This document shows, piece by piece, positions 13,501 through 25,500 of a DNA stretch of 64,000 bases (positions within the stretch are counted from its first letter, which is position 1; every line of letters begins with the position of its first letter). The notes beneath the pieces were generated by a model that saw only the letters and a list, made by a program, of their open reading frames with translations, was not told the DNA's origin and ran no database searches. This stretch comes from Phlebotomus papatasi (taxonomy: Eukaryota > Arthropoda > Insecta > Diptera > Psychodidae), in the NCBI RefSeq assembly GCF_024763615.1, contig NC_077224.1, forward strand, positions 88,112,712-88,176,711, in the 5' to 3' direction. The translations under genes were made by a program, and so were the position numbers.

Positions 13501-16500
13501 TAACTTTGTTGAATAATTTCAAAACGTCTTTCAATTGCATTTTGAGAATTCTCTATCAGTAAAGAAATACCACGATTCTTTATTCACGACTTGGTATTTA
13601 TTTAAATATTAATATCGTGGAATTAATACCAAACAACATTAAACATTGTGGGATTGATTTTAAAGTATTACTATCACTGCTACGGTATGGCATTGAGATT
13701 TAGTCCATTATGCGATTAGTTTTATAGGTTTTATAATATATCAGCATCAATTTCCAGAACATTATGATATTGATTCTTTGGCTTTGTGGGATTGGTCACC
13801 TAATGTTGTACGATCATTTTTGGGACCGACAAATTGATTTTAGAATATTTTGGGATTGTTTTTAGTATCTTTCAAGATCGATTTCAGAATATTGTGGTAT
13901 TCATTTCAGAAAAGTTTATCAATGATATGGTATTAATTCTTGGGTTTGTGGGATTGATTTTTATTATATTTTAGGAACGTTTTTAAAACAGACAGCAGCA
14001 TTTTTGGAACTCAGAAATAGTTTTTAAAGGATATTGGGTTTGGTTTTAGTGTATCTAGAGATCGTTTTCATGTCATTGTGGTATTGATTCTTGACTCAGT
14101 GGGATCGATTCAAGGATTAATTTTAGGGTGTTGCTGCGGTATGAATTCTGAGACACTATGGCTTTAAATTTTAGTACATTTTGTACGATTGACTTTAAAA
14201 CTTTGCCAAATTGATTTTTATAACTTTATGGTATTTATTGTTGACTTTTTGGGATTGATTTTATATTGCTTTAAAAGTTTTATTGCGACGGAGAAATTGA
14301 TTTAATAGACGTTAGGATTATTTTTAGCATGTTTTAAGATCAATCAATATTAGAAAGTAGTTGTATTGATTCTTAGCTCTGTGGGATTGATTTTTTAAAG
14401 TCTCTTTGGAATATTTTTGTTACAAAGAAGTAGTTCTTAAAAGATTTTAGCATTCTTGTTTTTTATGTTTACATATCGATCTTGGGATTGTGGTATTGAT
14501 TTTAATACCAGTCTAGCATTGATATGGTATTGCTTCTTGGCTTTATGGGATTGATTTTATTATGTATTACGAATGTTTTTAAATAGACGAATAGTGAAAA
14601 AAATGCCATTGGTTTTAGTATATTTTAAAATCGATTTCAGGTTATTGTGGTATTGATATTTGACTTTGTGGGATTGATTTAATATTTTTCAAAAACGTTT
14701 TAGTGACAGGAAAATTAATTTAAATTTGTAGCATGAGATCAATTTTAGGAAATTTAAAACATTGTGGCAATGATTTGAAGATATTGTCATTAAATTCCAA
14801 ACAGAAAACAGACCGTAGAAACCCTCAGAAGTGTGGACGTCAATATGATTCTGTAATTCAAATAGATTGTAGAGGTTTTCAGGTATACTATCTCCATTCC
14901 TAAAGAGCCTATCTGATCCCCCTGTCTAATCTATCTAATCTAATCTAATTTGAAGTATTTCTTTGTCTTCAATTTGTTCTTGTATTTATTCTTCCCCATG
15001 CATAGATTGGCAATATTGAACCTGGGCAGTACAATTTGACTGCAGAAGGTCTTTCGGGAATTATCTTCAAGAACTTCACGTCAATTGCAGCTAACACCAA
15101 AAGCTTCTCAGGTTACATTCAGACAGATAAAGCTGTGTACAAACCTGGGGACAAAGTTAGGTTCCGAGTAGTTCTTTTAGATGCTAATTTGAAGCCTGTT
15201 CAAGTTAAAAACAAAATGCAGATCTATATTATGGATGCCAAACAGAACAGAATTAAGCAGTGGTTAGATGCAGAACCAGTTAAAGGTGTTTATTCTAATG
15301 AACTTCAGTTATCGGATCTTCCGGTTTTGGGAGATTGGACCATCCAGGTTAATGTTATGGGTCAGAAATTTACGAAAACCGTTGAAGTTGCTGAATATGT
15401 TCTGCCGAAGTTTGAAGTTACGATTGATACTCCTAAGTTTGCTACTTTCAAAGATGGCAAGCTTAGGTTTACGGTTAGGTCAAAGTATACGTACGGAAAG
15501 CCAGTTAAGGGTGAAGCAACAATTTCGGTGTATCCTAGGTTCTTTGGATCCTACCAACCTTTTGTATCGGATTTAATTTCGAGGAAAGTAGCTAAACTCG
15601 ATGGGAAGGCTTCGGTTGAATTTGATATTCAGGAAGAGCTGAAGTTCAAGGAGGACTGGCAGAGGGATATAACAGTAGAGGCTGTTGTTGAAGAGGAACT
15701 GACCAACCGAAAGCAGAACACTTCGAAAACTGTAACCCTCTATCGAACTAGATATGAAGTTGAGCTTATCAAGTCATCGGATAGATTCAAGGCTGGTCTT
15801 CCGTTTACCGTTCGCGTTAAGGTTGCTCATAGGGATGGAACCCCTGTAACTGATAAGAACAACCCCGTCTACATTAGACAGACCAACAACTTCAACGATC
15901 CATCTGGATTCCGTAGTGATACCGTAAACTCAACCGTTTATCTTGATGAAAATGGAATGGCTAAGATCAATGTGGCAATTCCTACGAATGTATCAAACAT
16001 CGATATGGTTGCCACATATTTGGATACCGATGGTTACCTTGGGTATACCCCATCTGTTAGTTCAGATAGCAATACCTTCCTCAAGACAACCATCAATACC
16101 CCCGAACCCGAAGTTAACCGCGAAATCTCAGTTCAGGTTGACTCTACAGAACCTATGACCCATTTTACGTACCAAATTATAGGCAGAGGAGACATTATCG
16201 TATCGAAAACTGTCGAAGTACCCTCTAGGACTTCTCATACCTTCAAGTTCCTTGCCAGCTTTGCTATGGTTCCGGAAGCTGCACTTGTAGTGTACTTTGT
16301 TCGTCCCGACGGAGAAATCGTTTCTGATAGGCAACCTATCAAGTTCCGATCAAGCTTCCAGAACTTTGTCAAATTAGAACTGGATAAACTTCAAGCTGGT
16401 CCTGGAGATGACATCTCCTTGACTGTTAACACCAAGCCGAATTCCTTTGTTGGACTCCTTGGTGTTGACCAGAGTGTGCTCCTGCTGAAATCTGGAAATG

Positions 16501-19500
16501 ATCTGTCCAAGGATGACATCTTCAATGACCTTCGGAATTATCAGCAAGAGACCTGGTATCCACGTAACTATCCCGTCTTCAGGAGAAAGAGATCATTTTA
16601 TCCTTGGAGTTTCGCTTCTTGGAGAGACTTTAGTGTGAGTTTTTTTCGGTTTATGTTTTTTTTAAGGCCGGAAGTTTACGCTATGTTTGCGTTTTATAGG
16701 ATTCCGGAGCTGTTCTCCTGACCAATGCTAAAGAGGAGGCTAGGCGTAAGTACAAGATTCTTTTTAAAACTTAGGTGTTTCCAAGGGGTGACTAATTGTG
16801 GCATTCGAGATTTACACAATTTGCGTCCTCTCGCCATTCTCTATGGAGAGAGTAGGAATCCCTGCCGCTCTTTACGGAGCGAATCCCTGCCGCTCTTTAT
16901 GGAGCGAATCCCTGCCGGTCTCTATGGAGAACTTGGCAATCTCTTAAGCTGGCTATACACTAGACAAGATTTATTGCAATATTTCTTTTCAATATCCAAT
17001 ATTGACAAGGATTGCCTTCACATTGAAAAGATTTATTGATATAAAAGTTTCATTATTGAAGAAAATTGTTCAGTGTGTTTATAGTCAGAAGATTTCTCCT
17101 GGTTCCTCCAGGAATTCACAAATCTTCTGGGATTTTCTTCTGTATTTTGTCAAGAAGACCCAAAATACCCAAGTTGGTCAGAAGATTTCTCGTGATTTCT
17201 CCAGGAATTCACAGATCTTCTGGGATTTTTTTTGTTTTTTGTCAAGAACACCCAAAATACCTAAGTTGGTCAGAAGATTTCTCCTGGTTCCTCCAGGAAA
17301 TCACAGATCTTCTGGGATTTTCTTCTGTATTTTGTCAACAACACCCAAAATACCCAATTTGGTCAGAAGATTTCTCCTGGTTTCTCCAGGAATTCACAGA
17401 TCTTCTTGGATTTTCTTTTGTATTTTGTCAAGAACACCCAAAATACCCAAGTTGGTCAGAAGATTTCTCCTGGTTCCTCCAGGAATTCACTGATCTTCTG
17501 GGATTTTCTTCTGTATTTTGTCAAGAACACCCAAAATACCCAAATTGGTCAGAAGATTTCTCCTGGTTCCTCCAGGAATTCACAGATCTTCTGGGATTTT
17601 CTTCTGTATTTTGTCAAGAACACCCAAAATACCCAAGTTAGTAAGAGGATTTCTCCTGGTTCCTCCAGGAAATCACAGATCTTCTTGGATTTTCTTCTGT
17701 ATTTTGTCAAGAACACCCAAAATACCCAAGTTGGTCAGAAGATTTCTCTTGATTTCTCCAGGAATTCACAGATCTTCTGGGATTTTCTTCTGTATTTTAT
17801 CAACAGCACCCAAAACACCCAAGTTGGTCAGAAGATTTCTCCCGGTTCCTCCAGAATTCACAGATCTGAGATTTTCTTCTGTATTTTGTCAAAAACACCC
17901 AAAATACCCAAGTCGGTCAGAAGATTTCTCCTGGTTCCTCTAGGAATTCACAGATCTTCTGGGATTTTCTTCTGTATTTTGTCAAGAACACCCAAAATAC
18001 TCAAGTTGGTCAGAAGATTTCTCTTGATCTCTCCAGGGAAATCATAGATCTTCTGGGATTTTCTTCTGTATTTTGTCGAAAACATCCCAAATACTCAAGT
18101 TGGTCAGAAGATTTCTTCTGGTTCTTTCAGGAATTCACAGATCTTCTGCGATTTTCTTCTGCATCTTGTCAAGAACACCCAAAATACCCGATTTGGTCAG
18201 AAGATTTCTCCTGATTCCTCCAGGAAATCACAGATCTTCTGGGATTTTCTTTTGTATTTTATCAACAACACCCAAAATACCTAAGTTGGTCAGAAAATTT
18301 CTCCTGGTTCCTCCAGGAATTCACTGATCTACTGGGACTTTCTTCTGTATTTTGTCAAGAACATCCGAAATACCCAAGTTGGTCAGAAGATTTCTCCTGG
18401 TTCCTCTAGGAATTCACAGATCTTCTGGGATTTTCTTCTGTATTTTGTCAAGAACACCCAAAATACTCAAGTTGGTCAGAAGATTTCTCTTGATCTCTCC
18501 AGGGAAATCATAGATCTTCTGGGATTTTCTTCTGTATTTTGTCGAAAACATCCCAAATACTCAAGTTGGTCAGAAGATTTCTTCTGGTTCTTTCAGGAAT
18601 TCACAGATCTTCTGCGATTTTCTTCTGCATCTTGTCAAGAACACCCAAAATACCCGATTTGGTCAGAAGATTTCTCCTGATTCCTCCAGGAAATCACAGA
18701 TCTTCTGGGATTTTCTTTTGTATTTTATCAACAACACCCAAAATACCTAAGTTGGTCAGAAAATTTCTCCTGGTTCCTCCAGGAATTCACTGATCTACTG
18801 GGACTTTCTTCTGTATTTTGTCAAGAACATCCGAAATACCCAAGTTGGTCAGAAGATTTCTCCTGGTTCCTCGAGAAATTCCCAGAAAATCTGTCTCTCT
18901 ATGGAAAATCTCTCTAGAAATCTCTCTCTCTCGCTCTTTATGGAGTGATTGCTAACTCCTGTCGCTCTCTATGGAGGAATCTGTAACCCTATCGTTCCCT
19001 ATGAGGGATTGACGATGCCAGTCGCTCTCTATAAAGAGAGAGGCAATCTTTGCCGCTCTTGCCACTCTCTGGTTTACTTAAATGCCCACTTAGTCACCCC
19101 TTGACTTTTTTCTTCTATTTATATTTAAATTCAATTTGAATATCCGAATTTAATTTAGATTTTTATTTGAATATTTGTATTTGAATTTGTTTCGAATGCG
19201 ATTTGAATTGGATTTTATTTTGCTTTGAATTCAGTTTGATTTTGTTTTTAATTTCTTAGAATTAGATTTTAATAGGAAAAGTTTTGACTTTGTTTTGATT
19301 GAATTCAAATCTGAAATTGAATTTGTGTTTTGAATTCTATACTCTCTGTCTTAGAAACAGGGATGTGTTGTCGTGGGTCAAAGGTTGGAGGGAGGGTGAA
19401 ATCTCGAAGCAAAAAAATCCGATCTGGACTAACGGAGCGGATTAAAAAGAGATTTTATATTTCAACTACAAGAAAAGGTTTCCCAGAGACTTGGTTATGG

Positions 19501-22500
19501 GAGGAAAATTATGACAATGGGTTCGTAAAGCAATTTGCACGAAGTTTAAGGATAATTATCTCTGATTTTCTTTTTTTCGGAATGCTAAGCATGTTTCGAA
19601 AATTCAGATTTTTTTATCAAAACCTTCCCGCAACCTCTTAAGACATTTTCTTTTGTAATCTGAAAGAAAAACTCGCTCCTCTTTTAGCATTTTTTCCTGT
19701 TTTTCTGCGTACTGGACAAGGAAATATTAGATTTGCTGTCGCTGATGCTCTTCCTGGTGTGCCCTTGGCTATGCCAGCTAAAGGCTCTGCAGGAGGATTT
19801 GGGGGTGGTGCCTTTGTGGAACCCCGAAGTATTCGAAAAGAATTTCCCGAAACTTGGATGTGGGAGGATTTAGATGATAATGGGTTTGTCTGAGATTTTC
19901 TTGTTGATAAACTTAAAGCACAGTCAAGCAAAGCATTAGTAAGGGCTAAAGTATGGGTAACTGTTATCTGTAATATTTGTTTCGGCATGAAATTTAAGGT
20001 ATTTCATAATCACACTTCATTTCGAAGTACCTGGGCTGTCGGTATTCTGATGATTCTTTCAAAACTTTCTTGTTTCTTTAACATGTTGCAAAGGTCGGGC
20101 ACGTTTAATGTGGTTTAGACGAACTGGCTTAAGACACAAAGCTAGCTCTTTTCACAAAGTACCAGCAGCTGATGATGCTCAGAGAAGTTTGGTAACTTCT
20201 CCGAAAATAAGAAAAGAATTTCCCGACGTCTGGATCTGGGAAAATTACCTTGAAAATGGGTTGGTTGAAACAGAAGTTGATTGAATGTCTTTTATTTTGT
20301 GTTTCGAAAGAAATTAATAAGAATCATTTGGCTGGCTTGATGATCGCAAATGTCTGTAACATTTATCATGGCTCTATATAATAATTCTACAAAATGATAC
20401 AAAATTTTCAATTTTTAGAACGATATCCTGTATATTACTTCGCTAATAGAATATCCGGTGGTCCTCAACCAGTTAGCTTAGCCGCTGGAGTTAATCCTTT
20501 AATGCGACCAATGGTTGCTGCTGAAAGCATTGCAAGCAAATCTGTTGAACCACCAAAGATCCGGAAAGAATTCCCAGAAACCTGGATCTGGGATGATCTC
20601 GTTGATAAAGGGTTTGTCCTAGAAATTTCTAATACGCAATTTTTCACGCAACTCTTTTCATGTATTTGGCTTTGGAGAGCATGATTGGAAACTATTTCAA
20701 AATCCTAACCTTCTCTTTTTCCATACCGATTCGTAAACGGGTCGAAACTAGTTAGTGTGTTCTTATCTTTTCTTATGATCTACTGATCGTCAGATAATTA
20801 GATTGGCAATAACGAATCTCAAAATCGGAATTGACTAATGATGACTGCATAGCGTTACTGACCGGAAACACTTTTCAATCAATTCAATATAGAACCAATG
20901 ATTTGAAGCAGAAACCTTGAAAACCGTGGGAAGTAATGTCTTGACATTATTCTAATATCTAATGTAATTCAAAACTGTTTTCGTTATGCCCAGCGCACAA
21001 TAACTCATTTATAAACATGTTTCACAATTTTCCATAAGAGTGAGCGAGATGACTAGGTCTAGATCTTCCTCACTCTGATTGAAATTCCAAAAATATGTTT
21101 ACAAAACAAAAGTCATTGTGAGCCAGATGTACGGAAACGAAATATTTGGTTTAGCAAGCCAAAAAATCTTCATGCTACAAACTCTTGTCGTAGTTTTTTT
21201 TGTTACTAAGATTCAGATCTGACAAACACAGGAGGACTCAGAAGATAAGATAGCCTTAACCGCCCGGAGGTACCTCATCTTTGCAGCTTGTACTCGCGAT
21301 CTTATACTGTCGGTCATTACCCAAATCTCATGACCATACGTGAGAATAGCAAGGATCACAGCTTTGAAAACGGATAATTTAGTCGGACGACTAAGCTCGG
21401 CTTTCCCCACCACGCTTTCTGCAAGCTCCCTCATTGCTGCAGAAGATAGACCGATTAGCGACGAGAGTTCTGCCTCCCGTTATCCATCTTACGTAAAATC
21501 CATTCGTTATCGCCTAATCACAAATTTACCATTACAATTCTCAGTTCAGGAATACGGGATATATACCCTCTTCCTTCTCTGCTCCTGCTTTCTATTTTTC
21601 CTGGGAGCAATACATAGAAGAGTTTAGTCCTTTCTTCTATGAAGAGGAGTCTGAACGTTATCTCTCAGATTATTCTCAATCGACTAAGACAGATCCTTAT
21701 AAAATCGTTCCTTGTTAAACTTTGTAATCTTGATTAGATCTTCAGCGACTATCCTGCTTGAAATCACTCGGTTCGTACAAGATGCTCGCATGAATTATAG
21801 GTTTAAGATGAAAAATCGCCTCTTTAGCACAATTCTCGAACACCTTTCGAACACCTGCGATATACTTCGCAGCTGGACAGTAAAGATCCTCTAGAACAGA
21901 GGCGTGCAAGAACAGTTGAAACCAAATAAACGTCAAATTAAACATGTACATCAATGGTCAAAACGCTACTATAACAAACTTATTTTGACGTTAATTCGGT
22001 TTCAACGGTTTTTGCACACCTCTGCTCTAGAAACTCCCACTCCTTCCTTTGTCCTTGTTGACCGGAAAGATTCCCCACTTCCTTTGGATTGTCGACGATT
22101 GACTGCTAACGGACATGGAGTTTCTTCTAGAGGTGGGGACTTTTTCTTCCCTTTCTTCCATTTATCAACGTTCTTGGCTTACAAAATTTAACGCCATTAT
22201 CGGGACGGTACTATTACTTCTTTTTTTTACGTAATTGCAGAAACGAACATTTTCTATAATAGAACACTATTCCAGATTCTTGATCTGGAGGTTTTCAGGC
22301 TTAAAGGCTTTCAGGCTTTAGGGCCTTGACAGACTTGAGGATTAGCCGAGAGACGGCTTAAAGTAATTATATTTCAAATAATGTTTAAAACACAATTCTT
22401 TCATTTTCCACTTACTTAGCCATCTCTCGGCTTAAGTCCTAAGTGTGTCAAGGACATAACGGACAGGGACTTAGGTAAATTGAGAATAAAGAATGATCAG

Positions 22501-25500
22501 ATCTTAATGTCATCTTGAGAATATCAGATGAAGGAGAGAAAGATCAATGTTCTGGTAAAGGTCGTGGTTCAGTTCTCTAGGTAGATAATCCCTGACTGTT
22601 TGGCATCTAACCCAGTAACAAACAGACGAACAAACTGATCATTTAAAATTCTCTTTCCTGGAGTCGTTTTGATTTGGAAAAAGCGTCAATGTATCAGAAA
22701 CTCTTCAAACCAAGCCTCAAACGAAACTATTTACCAAAATTTCAGCATTTGTGCCCTATTATGGAGCTTATCTACATCTAGCTGTTGCGGATGATGGTCT
22801 ACCCTTCGCGGGTTTTGCAGGACCACCATCAGAAGCAATACCATCTACTGCTGCTTCTACAGCAGGCGGAGGTGGTTTTATTGAACCTCCAAAAATCCGA
22901 AAAGAATTTCCTGAAACTTGGATTTGGGAGGATTTTGATGATAATAGGTTTGTTTGGGATTTTGTTATTTAAAGCGTAGACAAGTTAAGCTTAGGTATGA
23001 GCAAGGGTACTGTTTTCTGTTGTTTAAGATTCGGCATGAAGGATATTTCATAATCACACTTCATTTAGAAATTCTTGGTTGTTAGTATACTGAAAACTCT
23101 TTCTATTCCAAAATTTTCCGATTTCTTCAACACTTTACAAAGATCGTGCACATTTTATTTGGTTTAGAGGAACTGGCTAGGCTTTACAAACAGAACCTTT
23201 TACAGGTAACATAGAAGCAGGTGAGTTTGTCCTCCGTGGATGACTTTGAGCCCTCCTCTTCGTAAGCTTTTCTTTAATTCTAGCATTTAAGGATGGTCTT
23301 TACCGATATAATCTACCATGTCTGATCGGTTAGGACCGTTCTTATAGAATTAAAGAAAAGCTTACGAACAGTAGGGAGTCAAAGTCACCCACGAAGGGCC
23401 AAGTCATGTGCATCTACAGTAGATCAAGAATAAAATAGAATGATCAGATAACGGGAGGTGGACGGAAACACTGAACTTCTCTTGATTTTAACAATTTTAT
23501 GATCTACTTTGTACCCTACTATTCCGTAGAGTAGAAAATACAATTGTGAAAATCAAGAGTGATTCAGTCTTTTCGTGCATGTCCTGTTATATCGGACCAA
23601 GAGTCTTCCGTGATTAATACTAAACCTACCGACCGTTTTTGGTCGTTCTTCGGTCAAATGACTAACCGCGATAGGGTAGAATTCTCAACAAATTTATGTT
23701 AGAAAAGAGGAAAAAATTAAAATTTAAACACTCAAAAATATGTTAATTTTAAACCGGTCAATTTGACCGGGTCTTGGTAGGTTTAGTGCTAAATGTTAAT
23801 GTCAGTTGGAAAACGATAATCTGAGTGGTAGTAGTACATCCCAATCCTGATTCCTCTTGTTCAGTAATAACCTTCCCGATTTGAGAGGTCTCTCCGGTTG
23901 AGGTTTTTCCTTTACCGATTCAAAGGTATATCAGAGAGAACTTACCTAAAAATCCGTTGGAAGTTCGAATATTTAAACCGACAAGTTACACAAAAGTGCA
24001 CAAGTTCATGAAAAGAAACATTTTAATGAAAGTGCAATTCAAACGTTCTGCTATCCTGAAATTCCACAAAACTACACAAAATTCACTTCTAATTCTAAGT
24101 ATTATAAATATCGAAATTCGAAATGACAGAACAATCAGCGCTAAAGCGGCGACTACGTGAACTTGCACTTTAGGCTTTCGATAGATTTTCGAATAGGTTT
24201 GGCTTTGGCTTTGGAGTGGCTTTGTCACTTCGAAAGGTTATTACAGAACGGAGCCATTAAGGTATTAGTTGAGTTTCCACAATTAGCTTAAAGAGGTGCC
24301 ACCGAAAACTTTAAGTCGATATCTCCGACCATTTGGCCTCTGAAACTATTTTGATTTACTCAAAGCTGTCAAATATCAGAAAATCTTCCAACGAACTTAT
24401 TTACCAACATTCCAGGATTTAGAGATTATCCAGTTGCTCTGCCTATGCCAAGAATTGGGGGCGTACCATCACCGGTAGCATCTGCTGCTGCGCCTGGTTT
24501 AGGTGCAAGACGTTTTGTTAGTCCTTCAAGAATCCGAAAAGTTTTTCCCGAAACTTGGATTTGGGAAAATATGGAAGATAATGGGTTTGTCTGAGATTTT
24601 CTTATTGCTAAACTTAAAGCACAGAAAAGCAAAGCTTTATGAATGGGTATTCGTTTTCTGTTATTTGGGTTTCAGCATGAAATTCAGGGTATTTCATAAA
24701 CATACTCCATTTTGAACAAACTACAGGTATTCTGAAGATTCTAAATAACTCAAAGGGGTGTCGTTGAAGACTCTATGTCGATATCTTTGAACGTTTGACC
24801 TCTAATCCTGCAAGATACAGACGAACAAACTAATTATTCAAAATCCTCTGGAATTGTTTTTATTCCTACAGCATTAAATTCATAAACTCTTCCAACAAAA
24901 TTATACACTAATATTCTAGGATTTATGCCCTATTACGGATATGGAGGTCCAGTCTTTTTACCTATGCTTCCGATGCTTCCTCGAGGTTTACCGGGCATTC
25001 CGGGACAACCACCACCAGGAATACAAATGGCTGCTGCGCCTGGTGTAGGCGCAAGAAGTTTTATTGAACCTCCAAAAATTCGAAAAGAATTCCCTGAAAA
25101 TTGGATTTGGGAAGATATTGAGGACAATGGGTTGGTTTTATTACCTTGAATGTAATTATTAAGAAAAGGGCTAACAAAATGGTCATAATGCATCCTATTT
25201 TAAATACCGGTTTATCGGGGAATTCTTTCAATTGGTATTTGCTATTGCATAATGAGATATTGCAATTGTAACTCGTATAAAAATTTATCAATAGTCACAT
25301 TCATCAAAAAATGGTACAATAAATGGTTAAATAATTCTTGAAAAGTCACCATTCATTAAATCTAACAAATATAGATTTATCGATACTATAGATTCGATAG
25401 TATCGAAAGTTGTCAGTCCAACCCTGGGGTGGAATGATAACTTTTCGATACTATCGAATCGTTAGTATCGATAAATTTGTATCTTGTTATTAAGTGAATG

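Larger units (their letters stand above)
10392..15005 (+). other. TEP A intron 2 (4.6 kb)
   Basis: No exon is missing, since exons 2 and 3 join without a gap in the TEP domain. The intron holds a nested MITE complex (10611-11383), another inverted-repeat element (12537-13059) and a degenerate repeat tract (about 13550-14770). The remaining stretches are AT-rich with no supported gene. Confidence 0.8.
16783..19102. mobile_element. Inverted-terminal-repeat element containing the 93-bp minisatellite
   Basis: The left end CAAGGGGTGACTAATTGTGG and the right end, read in complement, CAAGGGGTGACTAAGTGGGC are inverted repeats of about 24 bases, continuing into GGCATT and GTTTAC-type matches. Between them are short CTCTATGGAG repeats (16838-16935 and about 18895-19075) flanking the 93-bp array. 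It is a satellite-bearing foldback transposon lying directly upstream of the first cassette. No transposase seen. Confidence 0.65.
20612..22745 (+). other. Gap between alternative exons 4 and 5
   Basis: Contains a non-LTR reverse transcriptase fragment (21213-21434), a palindromic MITE (21891-22030) and a small inverted-repeat element (22324-22453). 21549-21720 and 22060-22120 show faint similarity to cassette starts and ends, discussed under findings. No intact gene seen. Confidence 0.6.

Noticed and set aside
17002..18793. Several overlapping ORFs of 84-213 codons on the plus strand
   Set aside because: They lie in the 93-bp minisatellite. Since 93 is a multiple of three, any open frame of one unit stays open across units, and three frames are open at once.
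17080..18885. CRISPR-like periodic repeat
   Set aside because: The units are contiguous tandem copies with no unique spacers, in a eukaryotic intron.
23941..23975. AAAAATCCGTTGGAAGTTCG as a decayed FPETW signature
   Set aside because: The segment belongs to a repeat shared with 26057-26390 rather than to the cassette family.
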